Source: JACQHJ01 sp038063075
GTDB taxonomy: Bacteria > Patescibacteriota > Microgenomatia > Levybacterales > UBA12049
NCBI GenBank assembly: GCA_038063075.1
Contig: JBBTVW010000064.1
Location: 1 to 7,840 of the forward strand
Direction: 5' to 3'
Length of the DNA stretch: 7,840 nucleotides
Shown here: piece after piece, positions 1 to 5,678 of the stretch
Position numbering within the stretch: the first letter of the stretch is position 1
Layout: every line of letters begins with the position of its first letter
The notes under the pieces: model-generated
Seen by the model: only the letters and a program-made list of their open reading frames with translations
Database searches by the model: none
Told to the model about the DNA's origin: nothing
Translations under genes and position numbers: made by a program

Positions 1-628
1 GGGCTAAGCGTTCTCCTTCTTCAAACATTATTTTTTCAACTTCTTCTTTTGTTTGAGTAACAATTTCTTCAATTCTAAATGGTTGAATTCTTGTATCTTT
101 GATTAATTTCTCTAATGATCTCCTTGCTACTTCTCTTCTTACCTGGTCAAAAGATGAAAGTCTTATTACTCCTTCTTCATCTAGATCTACATCTACTCCT
201 GTTGCTTGCTCAAAGGCTCTTATATTTCTTCCTTCTTTTCCAATAATTCTTCCCTTTACTTCTTCATCTGTAATTCTTACAACTGAAACGGTATATTCTG
301 CAATATAATCTAAGACGCCGTGCCTCATGCTATCAACTAATATTTCTTGTGCTTTTTTATCTGCTGTCTTTGAAGCCTCTTCTTCTCTTTCCCTAATAAT
401 CTTTGCAACAGCAGCTACTTCTTTCTGTTCGATTAAATCTAAAAGTTCTTTTTTTGCTTCTTGTGCAGTTAGTGAGGACGCTTTCTCTAAAAGCTCTTCT
501 AGTCTATCTTTTGTTTCTTGAAGCTTTTGTTTTTGCTTATCTAACTCTTCTTTTTCACTATCTAACTTTTCCTGTCTTTCAAGGAGTTTTTTTTCTAATT
601 GAATTAAATCTTGATTTTGATCTGCCAT
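1..628 (-). CDS. rny: Ribonuclease Y, 5' part (runs off the window)
   Basis: RNase Y is the endoribonuclease that starts decay of many mRNAs in bacteria lacking RNase E. The visible 209 residues start at the ATG at 628 and are cut by the left window edge. Residues 1-100 are a highly charged Glu/Lys-rich helix (heptad-like, coiled coil). The KH RNA-binding domain begins near 113, with the GRIIGKEGRNIRAFE signature at 126-140 and the characteristic FDQVRREVARRSLEKLIKD stretch at 160-178. The catalytic HD domain would lie beyond the edge. The usual N-terminal membrane helix is absent: the protein begins MADQNQDLIQ, and an in-frame TAA lies three codons upstream (positions 635-637), so no longer start is possible in this frame. 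The coiled coil is also shorter than in B. subtilis RNase Y, where the KH signature sits roughly 100 residues further in. It follows recX after a 113-nt gap with no clear terminator or Shine-Dalgarno site. The recA-recX-rny order supports the call. Confidence 0.95.
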   Translation of the reverse strand, partial: MADQNQDLIQLEKKLLERQEKLDSEKEELDKQKQKLQETKDRLEELLEKASSLTAQEAKKELLDLIEQKEVAAVAKIIREREEEASKTADKKAQEILVDSMRHGVLDYIAEYTVSVVRITDEEVKGRIIGKEGRNIRAFEQATGVDVDLDEEGVIRLSSFDQVRREVARRSLEKLIKDTRIQPFRIEEIVTQTKEEVEKIMFEEGERLA

Positions 629-741
629 AATATTTTAACAATAGAAGCTAGAGACTTATAAACTAAGCTCTTTTAAAGTGGAATATGGAAAGAATTATTT
701 TTTTACCTCTCATATAACAACTAAGCCTTTTATTGCTAATG

Positions 742-1218
742 TTAATTATACCTTTTGGGGATTAATTGGTCAACAACTTCTTTAATAGTATCCCAATCAA
801 AACCACGAGAAGCTAAAAATCTTGCCAGTTTTTCATATTGTTTTTTAGGTTCATCATTTTTATATCTTAATATCTTTTTTTTAGCTATTTTTTTTGCCTT
901 ATCTAAATCTGTTTCTTTCTCAATCTCTTCATCCTGCAAAACATCATCTATTAATTCCTTTGCTATTCCTTTTCTGATTAATTCTAGCTTAATTATCCTT
1001 TCTGCTCTTGGTTTAAATTTTGTTCTTTGCTCAATCCACCATTTAGTAAAATCTAAATCATTTAGGAAGTTTTTCTCTTTTAGTTTGTTAATAACTTTCT
1101 CTATAACTAAATCATCAGCTTTTTTCTTAATTAAATAATCTCTAACCTCTTTTTCACTACGAGGCCTATATGATAAAAATTTGAAGGACTTATTTAGGAA
1201 GGTTTCAAAATGATCCAT
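742..1218 (-). CDS. recX: RecX, regulator of RecA
   Basis: RecX binds in the groove of RecA-DNA filaments and limits or remodels them. The protein is 158 residues, close to the normal length, and is built of three-helix repeats. Repeat 1 includes the diagnostic LSYRPRSEKEVRDYL at 15-29. Repeat 2 includes FLNDLDFTKWWIEQR at 51-65 and RAERIIKLELIRKGI at 71-85. Repeat 3 is YEKLARFLASRGFDWDTI at 128-145, followed by VVDQL. A Lys/Glu-rich linker at about 95-127 separates repeats 2 and 3. The ATG lies 7 nt after the recA stop codon, so the two are almost certainly cotranscribed; only a weak purine-rich ribosome site (AGAAGAA, at the end of recA) precedes it. Adjacency to recA independently supports the assignment. 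Confidence 0.95.
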   Translation of the reverse strand: MDHFETFLNKSFKFLSYRPRSEKEVRDYLIKKKADDLVIEKVINKLKEKNFLNDLDFTKWWIEQRTKFKPRAERIIKLELIRKGIAKELIDDVLQDEEIEKETDLDKAKKIAKKKILRYKNDEPKKQYEKLARFLASRGFDWDTIKEVVDQLIPKRYN

Positions 1219-1225
1219 TAAAGAT

Positions 1226-2308
1226 TTATTCTTCTTTTGTTTCTTCTACTCCAACCTCTACAGGAGTTGGTGCGGTTTTACTTTTAGTCATTATCTGCTC
1301 TACAATTTTTTTAGCAAGATCTGGTTTTTCTCTTAAAAACTCTATTGCTGCTTGTTTTCCCTGACCTAACATTAATTCTCCATATCTAAAGAATGCGCCT
1401 GATTTACTAACTATTCCCATATCAACTCCAACATCCATTATGCCACCCTCTCTGGAAATTCCAGTATCACCCATTACATCAAACTCTGCAATTCTAAAAG
1501 GAGAAGAAACTTTATTCTTAACAATCTTAGCTCTATGTCTACTACCAATTACCTTATCTCCATCTTTTAAGCTTTCAATTTTTCTAATATCAATTCTTAC
1601 TGATGAATAAAACTTTAATGCAAGTCCACCAGTTGTTGTCTCAGGATTGCCAAACATTACTCCAATTTTTTGTCGTAATTGATTTGTAAAAATAACTACG
1701 GTCTTAGACTTAGAAATAACACCTGTTAATTTTCTTAAAGCCTGAGACATAAGCCTAGCTTGAAGACCCATCATAGAATCACCCATTTCGCCCTCAATTT
1801 CAGCCCTTGGAACCAAGGCTGCTACTGAATCTATAACTAAAACATCTACTCCACCACTTCTTATTAAGCTTTCTGCAATTTCTAATGCTTGCTCACCTGT
1901 ATCTGGTTGAGAAATTAAAAGATCATCTAGCTTTACTCCAATTCGCTCTGCCCATAAAGGATCGAGTGCATGTTCTGCATCTATAAAGGCTGCAACACCT
2001 CCATGTTTTTGTGCTTGTGCAATAATTGAAAGACAAATTGTAGTTTTTCCAGAAGCCTCAGGACCATAAATTTCGATGATTCTTCCTCTTGGCACTCCCC
2101 CTACTCCGAGTGCTAGATCTAAGGGAAGACAGCCTGTTGAGATAACAGAAATATCTAATTTTTGACCAATCTCTCCAAACCTCATAATTGATCCCCTACC
2201 ATATTGTTTTTCAATTTGCTCCATTGCAAGATTGACTGCTTCGAGTTTTCCTGAAGCTTGGGCTTGTCCGTTTGGCATTGATTTTGCTGGATGTGTAGCG
2301 CGTGCCAT
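1226..2308 (-). CDS. recA: RecA recombinase
   Basis: RecA is the ATP-dependent strand-exchange protein for homologous recombination and, where present, the SOS co-protease. At 360 residues it is full length. The N-terminal polymerisation helix is at 21-45 (LEAVNLAMEQIEKQYGRGSI). Walker A GPEASGKTT is at 82-90 with Lys88. The catalytic Glu is in the FIDAEHALDP segment (Glu112). Walker B VLVID is at 156-160. Loop L1 is near 170-177 (EIEGEMGD), and loop L2 at 207-228 contains TNQLRQKIGVMFGNPETTTGG-type sequence. The C-terminal domain ends in a short acidic tail (VEETKEE), as in other RecAs. No intein or insertion is present. The first about 20 residues are a loose, Ala/Gly-rich extension. The start at 2308 is placed only 9 nt from a -10-like box, which suggests a leaderless transcript; no Shine-Dalgarno site is visible. 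It is first in a recA-recX-rny run. Confidence 0.99.
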   Translation of the reverse strand: MARATHPAKSMPNGQAQASGKLEAVNLAMEQIEKQYGRGSIMRFGEIGQKLDISVISTGCLPLDLALGVGGVPRGRIIEIYGPEASGKTTICLSIIAQAQKHGGVAAFIDAEHALDPLWAERIGVKLDDLLISQPDTGEQALEIAESLIRSGGVDVLVIDSVAALVPRAEIEGEMGDSMMGLQARLMSQALRKLTGVISKSKTVVIFTNQLRQKIGVMFGNPETTTGGLALKFYSSVRIDIRKIESLKDGDKVIGSRHRAKIVKNKVSSPFRIAEFDVMGDTGISREGGIMDVGVDMGIVSKSGAFFRYGELMLGQGKQAAIEFLREKPDLAKKIVEQIMTKSKTAPTPVEVGVEETKEE

Positions 2309-2312
2309 TTCG

Positions 2313-2341
2313 TTCTCATTGTAACAACTTTTTGTTATAAT
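2313..2341 (+). promoter_or_regulatory. Putative tRNA-Pro promoter
   Basis: An extended -10, TGTTATAAT (perfect TATAAT at 2336-2341 with TG at 2333-2334), lies 21 nt before the tRNA 5' end. A weak -35, TTCTCA, at 2313-2318 has 17-nt spacing (4 of 6 consensus matches). A stable RNA gene needs its own promoter here because the upstream gene is divergent. It overlaps the recA promoter completely. Confidence 0.6.
2318..2341. repeat. Near-perfect inverted repeat between recA and tRNA-Pro
   Basis: ATTGTAACAA (2318-2327), a 4-nt spacer CTTT, then TTGTTATAAT (2332-2341). The arms match at 9 of 10 positions as an inverted repeat. Each arm is also the extended -10 of one of the two divergent promoters, so the symmetry may simply be two copies of the same promoter element back to back, or it may be an operator. 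Confidence 0.7.
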
Positions 2342-2345
2342 GCAA
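2318..2345 (-). promoter_or_regulatory. Putative recA promoter
   Basis: On the minus strand a -35-like TTGCAT (2345-2340) is followed by a 16-nt spacer and an extended -10, TTGTTACAAT, whose hexamer TACAAT occupies 2323-2318. Only 9 nt separate the hexamer from the recA ATG, so a normal start point would fall 2-3 nt before the ATG and the mRNA would be essentially leaderless. The -35 overlaps the -10 of the tRNA promoter on the other strand. No recognisable LexA-type operator is seen. This is read from consensus matches only. Confidence 0.55.
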
Positions 2346-2362
2346 GATGTAAAAATCGATTC

Positions 2363-2433
2363 CGGGGAGTAGTTTAACGGTAGAATGTGCGCATGGGGTG
2401 CGTATGGCCCGGGTTCAATTCCCGGCTCCCCGA
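2363..2433 (+). tRNA. tRNA-Pro, anticodon GGG
   Basis: A full cloverleaf of 71 nt can be folded by eye. The acceptor stem CGGGGAG (2363-2369) pairs with CTCCCCG (2426-2432), and the discriminator base is A2433. The D arm is GTTT/GAAT with loop AACGGTA, which contains the GG pair. The anticodon stem TGCGC/GCGTA encloses loop ATGGGGT, giving anticodon GGG at 2395-2397 with G at position 37. The variable loop is 4 nt. The T stem CCGGG/CCCGG has loop TTCAATT. The C1-G72 pair, A73 and G35-G36 agree with bacterial tRNA-Pro identity. It reads CCC and CCU codons. CCA is not encoded (the next bases are CAC), so CCA must be added after transcription. Confidence 0.95.
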
Positions 2434-2446
2434 CACGCTAATTAAA

Positions 2447-2475
2447 TTGCTTTTTATGGCCAATTTAGCTATAAT
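2447..2475 (+). promoter_or_regulatory. Promoter of the isoprenoid operon
   Basis: TTGCTT (2447-2452), a 17-nt spacer and a perfect TATAAT (2470-2475). The hexamer ends 11 nt before the uppS-like ATG at 2487, so transcription would start about 4-6 nt before the start codon. There is no room for a Shine-Dalgarno site, which implies leaderless or near-leaderless translation of the first gene. Confidence 0.7.
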
Positions 2476-2486
2476 CAACTCTACTT

Positions 2487-3239
2487 ATGTTATCTTTCAA
2501 GGGCAAAAAAACAGATATTTATGATGACTTTCCTGCTCTTAAAAAAATTCCCGCTGATAAATTTCCTCAGTTTATTTTTATAATCCCTGATGGCAACAGA
2601 AGATATGCAAAAGAACAAGGTAAGACCACTTTTTGGGGACATAAAAAAGGGTTTGATGTAATTATTAATTTACTTAGAACCTTAAGGCCACTTCCAGTAA
2701 AAATAATTGGGTTTTGGGGATTTTCTTCAGATAATTGGAAAAGGAATAAAAAAGAAATAAAAGGACTGATGGGAATTTTTGAACTTATGTTAACCAAGTA
2801 TCTTGGCGAATTAATGGAAAATAATTCAAGATTTATTCATCTTGGAAGAAAAGATAGATTACCAAAAAGATTGGTTGATAAAATTAAAGAGGTTGAAGAT
2901 AAAACAAGTAAGAATACTGGACAGATTGTTTGTGCGGCGCTTGATTTTGGAGGAGAAGATCAAATGATTAGAATGCTTGAAAAAGCAAGAAAGTTGGATA
3001 AAAATGTAGAAATAACTCCAGAGCTTTTACATTCACTAAGAGATAGCAATGGAGTAATCCCTTCAGCTGATTTAATAATTAGAACCTCTGAAATTAGAAC
3101 CTCAGACTTAGGCTGGATTAATGGAAAAAATACTACTCTTTACTTTTTACCTAATAAATATTTTCCTCAACTAAACCAAGGTGATGTTGTAAAAGGAATA
3201 GAATTTTTTGTTCATACTGAGAGAAGGCAGGGAAAATGA
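2487..3239 (+). CDS. uppS: Divergent cis-prenyltransferase (undecaprenyl diphosphate synthase family)
   Basis: This family condenses isopentenyl diphosphate onto an allylic diphosphate in cis to make the long polyprenyl carrier used for cell-wall and glycan assembly at the membrane. The 250-residue protein has the family landmarks in order. IIPDGNRRYA is at 32-41 with the catalytic Asp35. WGHKKG is at 50-55. GFSSDNWKRN is at 78-87 (Ser-Asn-Trp-Arg diphosphate pocket). CAALDFGGED is at 149-158, LIIRTSEIRTSDLGW at 196-210, and HTERRQG at 243-249. Differences from E. coli UppS are visible. The RTGGEHR loop is one residue shorter (RTSEIR, so His199 becomes Ile203). The acidic residue before LYF (Glu213 in E. 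coli) is Thr217. The GGR motif reads GGE. These positions help bind Mg2+ and diphosphate in the E. coli enzyme, so product or activity may differ. It is first in a three-gene operon and its stop overlaps the next start by 4 nt. The family assignment is firm; the exact product is uncertain. Confidence 0.9.
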   Translation: MLSFKGKKTDIYDDFPALKKIPADKFPQFIFIIPDGNRRYAKEQGKTTFWGHKKGFDVIINLLRTLRPLPVKIIGFWGFSSDNWKRNKKEIKGLMGIFELMLTKYLGELMENNSRFIHLGRKDRLPKRLVDKIKEVEDKTSKNTGQIVCAALDFGGEDQMIRMLEKARKLDKNVEITPELLHSLRDSNGVIPSADLIIRTSEIRTSDLGWINGKNTTLYFLPNKYFPQLNQGDVVKGIEFFVHTERRQGK

Positions 3240-4255
3240 TAACAGCTGAAGGAATTTCAGTATATAGACCACCTGATATAAAAGACTTGCCAGGATTTAA
3301 TGTTCAAGAAGTTCGTGTTGCAGGAAACAGGGGTGCGTGTGGAGGAGTAGAAATGACTCTTGCCGTTGTAAACCAGGTTATGGAAGTAGTACCCCAAGGC
3401 GTAGATGTTTGGACGACAAATAATCCTGTAAACTTTCCACCCGCCTTTGCTCAATGGGGAGAACGCTTAAAAAATGCAAAAGGAGACATCTCTAAGGTAC
3501 CCAATGAAGCAGTTTTAATAATTTCAGCGCATGGAGTTTCTCCCGAGGTGATTGCAGAAGCTGAGCAAAGAGGAATGGTTGTTATAGATACTACTTGCCC
3601 ATTTGTCTTAGACGAACAAAATAAGGTTAGACAAACAGCCGCGGAGGGTTTACATAGTATCTTCTTAGGTGAGGAAAATCATCCCGAAACGATAGGAATA
3701 GTTGGACAAGTTCTACCAGAAATGATTACCGTATTTGATCCAGGGAAAAGAATACCCGATCAACCAATCCCAGATAATGCCAGAGTTTTTGCTAAAACAA
3801 CTAATGACCCAGCGCAAACTCAAAGAGGTATTAGGAGACTTACGATTTTAAATTCATCCATTGACGCCTCAGATGCACACTCTTGTTATGCATTAAAAAA
3901 TAGATTTGCAGCCGGAAAGCAGATGATTGGAGATGTGGATTTTTGGTTAGTTGTAGGTGACCAAACTAGTCATAATGCAAAGGGATTAAGAAGAATTTCT
4001 AGAGGAAAACAAGTTCCAAGCTCTTTGGTACGAGGACCTGAGGATATTAAATGGTCACGTTTTAAATCAGGAATTGAAGTGGTTGGAGTTTCTTCGGCAG
4101 CATCAGTTCCAGAAGAACATACACAAAGAGTACTTGAACCCTTTAGACAATTAGGCGTAAATGTTGTAGAATTACCACAGGCAATCCCCGAAGCGTATAG
4201 AATGTTTAGATTGCCCGAGGTACACTTACAAGCCTTGCAGCAAAGATTTGCATAA
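3236..4255 (+). CDS. ispH: IspH/LytB-family iron-sulfur protein (HMBPP reductase-like)
   Basis: IspH reduces 4-hydroxy-3-methylbut-2-enyl diphosphate to isopentenyl and dimethylallyl diphosphate, the last MEP-pathway step, using a [4Fe-4S] cluster. This 339-residue protein keeps the three cluster cysteines: Cys35 (NRGACGGV), Cys121 (TTCPFV) and Cys217 (HSCYALKNR). It also keeps SAHGVS (His99), the NHPE motif (His149, Glu151 proton-relay residues), KTTND (Thr188/189) and AASVPEE (Ser290). Changes are visible. The segment holding E. coli His41 reads TTNNPVN, with Asn at the His position. The SSN diphosphate-binding motif reads TSHNAKG, one residue longer. RGFC is RGAC. About 20 extra residues precede the first strand. 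It starts within the uppS-like stop (ATGA overlap) and ends 2 nt before the idi-like gene, indicating translational coupling. No other MEP gene lies in the window. Family assignment is strong; the reaction is probable. Confidence 0.87.
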   Translation: MITAEGISVYRPPDIKDLPGFNVQEVRVAGNRGACGGVEMTLAVVNQVMEVVPQGVDVWTTNNPVNFPPAFAQWGERLKNAKGDISKVPNEAVLIISAHGVSPEVIAEAEQRGMVVIDTTCPFVLDEQNKVRQTAAEGLHSIFLGEENHPETIGIVGQVLPEMITVFDPGKRIPDQPIPDNARVFAKTTNDPAQTQRGIRRLTILNSSIDASDAHSCYALKNRFAAGKQMIGDVDFWLVVGDQTSHNAKGLRRISRGKQVPSSLVRGPEDIKWSRFKSGIEVVGVSSAASVPEEHTQRVLEPFRQLGVNVVELPQAIPEAYRMFRLPEVHLQALQQRFA

Positions 4256-4257
4256 AA

Positions 4258-4800
4258 ATGAATAACTATTACAAACAAAAACAAATAATTGCAAAAGTTG
4301 ATAGAAAAGGAAATATTATTGGAAAGGTAGAAAAATGGGAAGCCCATAAAAAAGGTATTCTCCACAAGGCCTTAACTGTTTGTTTAATGTATAAAGATTA
4401 CTACATTATTCAGCACAGAAAACATATTGCCTTTGATGGCGTATTCGATACAACAGTCTCCTCTCACCAACTATATATTAATGGAAAACTTCAAACTACC
4501 CTTGAGGCAACCTATCAATGCTTAGAAAGAGAATTAAATATTACAAAAAAAGATCTTTTAGGTACTCCTAAAAATTTAGGAGCAGTATATTATAAAGCAA
4601 AAGACAAAAAAAGCATTTTTACAGAACATGAAGTTTGCGAAATATTAATTGGTAAAGTTAAAAAACTTCCATTGGTAAATTATGATTTTGCTTATGGAAT
4701 ATCTTTAGTTAAAAAAGAAGAATTATTAAATAAAAAATCTAGGCTTTACGCAAATCTAGCACCTTGGGTTTTGGAAACAATTAAACAAAATATGCTTTAA
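4258..4800 (+). CDS. Type I isopentenyl-diphosphate isomerase-like Nudix protein
   Basis: Type I IDI interconverts isopentenyl and dimethylallyl diphosphate and is a Nudix-fold enzyme. The 180-residue protein aligns along its length with E. coli Idi. Metal-ligand histidines His30 and His36 lie in WEAHKKGILHKAL, and SSH supplies His70. The Nudix-like helix is GKLQTTLEATYQCLEREL (76-93, with Glu92 as the ligand Glu). The catalytic Glu pair sits in TEHEVCEI (Glu123, Glu125), and Trp170 is in ANLAPWVL. The striking change is at the catalytic cysteine: E. coli SVCGHP is TVSSHQ here, with Ser68 in place of Cys67. Without that Cys the isomerase reaction may be impaired, so this could be a Nudix hydrolase, a modified isomerase or a non-catalytic partner. 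For that reason no symbol is given. It is the last gene of the operon, 2 nt after the ispH-like stop, lacks a Shine-Dalgarno site, and converges with rpsI at 3 nt. Confidence 0.8.
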   Translation: MNNYYKQKQIIAKVDRKGNIIGKVEKWEAHKKGILHKALTVCLMYKDYYIIQHRKHIAFDGVFDTTVSSHQLYINGKLQTTLEATYQCLERELNITKKDLLGTPKNLGAVYYKAKDKKSIFTEHEVCEILIGKVKKLPLVNYDFAYGISLVKKEELLNKKSRLYANLAPWVLETIKQNML

Positions 4801-4803
4801 GGA

Positions 4804-5250
4804 TTACCTCTTTGGAGACTGTCTCTTTCTTCTTGCTTTTCCACCCATTCCAACTTTTCTTCTTTCTCTAACTCTTGCGTCTCTAGTTAACAAACCTTGT
4901 TTCTTTAGGATCTTTTTATTCTTTTCATCCATTCCTGATAGGGCTCTAGAAAGAGCATGAATAAATGCCTCAAGTTGACCTGTTTGTCCGCCACCAACTA
5001 TTTTTGCAGATAGAATATATTTATCTAAATTATTTGTAACCCTAAGAGGTTCTTCAAATCTTGCCTTTGCTACAATTCCCTTAAAATAATCTAATGCTTT
5101 CTTGCCATTAACAACTATGTCACCTTTCTTAAGTTTTTCTTCTCCCATTACTAGGTCCTGACTAACACCAGTATAAAGCCTAAGTCTTGCGACTGATTCT
5201 TTCCTTTTTCCAATTGCGTATATATATTCTTTTTTAACTATATTTGCCAT
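4804..5250 (-). CDS. rpsI: 30S ribosomal protein S9 (uS9)
   Basis: S9 sits in the head of the small subunit, and its C-terminal tail reaches the P-site tRNA anticodon. The 148 residues begin IYAIGKRKESVARLRLY (10-26) and contain IVVNGKKALDYF (45-56), the GGGQTGQ turn (86-92) and IHALSRAL (97-104). They end in the basic tail GGKARRKRQSPKR, whose final KR is the tRNA-contacting end, so the C terminus is complete. A short insertion at about 29-43 (GVSQDLVMGEEKLKK) lengthens the first beta hairpin compared with E. coli S9. The start is 5 nt after the rplM stop and has no Shine-Dalgarno site. It is the last gene of the ribosomal operon and has no visible terminator before it meets the convergent idi-like gene. 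Confidence 0.98.
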   Translation of the reverse strand: MANIVKKEYIYAIGKRKESVARLRLYTGVSQDLVMGEEKLKKGDIVVNGKKALDYFKGIVAKARFEEPLRVTNNLDKYILSAKIVGGGQTGQLEAFIHALSRALSGMDEKNKKILKKQGLLTRDARVRERRKVGMGGKARRKRQSPKR

Positions 5251-5255
5251 ATTTA

Positions 5256-5675
5256 TTATTTAGTAAATTTATCGTTAAATGTATGTACTTCTCCCTCAAA
5301 AACATGTAGCCTTGATAACATTTTATCTTTAAGTCTATTTTGTGGAAGCATCCCTGAAACTGCATGAATTATAACATTTTCTGGTTTTCTTTTCCTCAAA
5401 TCTCCCAATGCTTCAGTCTTTAAACCACCAGGATATCCTGAGTGTCTGTAATATTTTTTTAATTTTTCTTTATTACCTGTAACTTTAAAATCTTTAGCAT
5501 TAATAACTACAACAAAATCTCCCATATCTAAGTTTCTTACAAAATTGGATTTTCCTTTTCCCATAAGAAGTAAAGCAATATCAGTTGCTATTCTTCCTAA
5601 AACTTTTCCCTTAACATCTATTAAGTGCCATTCTCTTTTTACTTCACTTATTTTTGTTGATTTTGTTTGTTTCAT
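5256..5675 (-). CDS. rplM: 50S ribosomal protein L13 (uL13)
   Basis: L13 is an early-assembly protein of the large subunit and binds 23S rRNA. The 139 residues match the usual length. Landmarks are WHLIDVKGKVLGRIAT (16-31), GDFVVVINAKDFKVTGNK (52-69), YYRHSGYPGGLK (75-86), and the VSGMLPQNRLKDKMLSRLHVF block (106-126), which is nearly invariant in bacteria. The start follows the rplQ stop by 3 nt and precedes rpsI by 5 nt, the classic L13-S9 pair. The first about 12 residues (MKQTKSTKISEV) are a Lys/Thr-rich lead not found in E. coli, but similar leads are common in other bacteria. There is no Shine-Dalgarno site; the region before the ATG is AT-only. Confidence 0.98.
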   Translation of the reverse strand: MKQTKSTKISEVKREWHLIDVKGKVLGRIATDIALLLMGKGKSNFVRNLDMGDFVVVINAKDFKVTGNKEKLKKYYRHSGYPGGLKTEALGDLRKRKPENVIIHAVSGMLPQNRLKDKMLSRLHVFEGEVHTFNDKFTK

Positions 5676-5678
5676 ATT

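Noticed and set aside
99..630. Plus-strand open frames opposite rny
   Set aside because: They are complements of the charged coiled-coil and KH regions of RNase Y.
619..640. TTGTTAAAAT just before rny resembling the extended -10 of recA and tRNA-Pro
   Set aside because: It ends 3 nt before the ATG, so transcription would begin inside the start codon; without a later usable start it cannot be the rny promoter, and no good -35 is present.
755..1138. Plus-strand open frame of 127 codons across recX
   Set aside because: It is the antisense of recX, with a Ser/Phe/Leu-rich composition typical of the complement of Lys/Glu-rich coding sequence; the minus-strand RecX reading explains the region.
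2309..2345. LexA/SOS operator upstream of recA
   Set aside because: No Firmicutes-type (CGAAC-N4-GTTCG) or proteobacterial (CTG-N10-CAG) box is present; the palindrome found has a different sequence.
2443..2467. 7-bp stem TAAATTG/CAATTTA just after tRNA-Pro as a possible tRNA terminator
   Set aside because: It is short and AT-rich, has no following T-run, and it overlaps the -35/spacer of the uppS promoter; chance pairing in AT-rich DNA is the simpler explanation.
3970..4365. Minus-strand open frame of 131 codons across the ispH/idi junction
   Set aside because: It is the antisense of two well-supported coding regions, has no recognisable domain and no start signals.
4812..4832. GGAGAC/GTCTC palindrome near the rpsI stop as a terminator
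   Set aside because: The arms almost touch, leaving no room for a loop, and it lies within the rpsI coding end with no clean T-tract.
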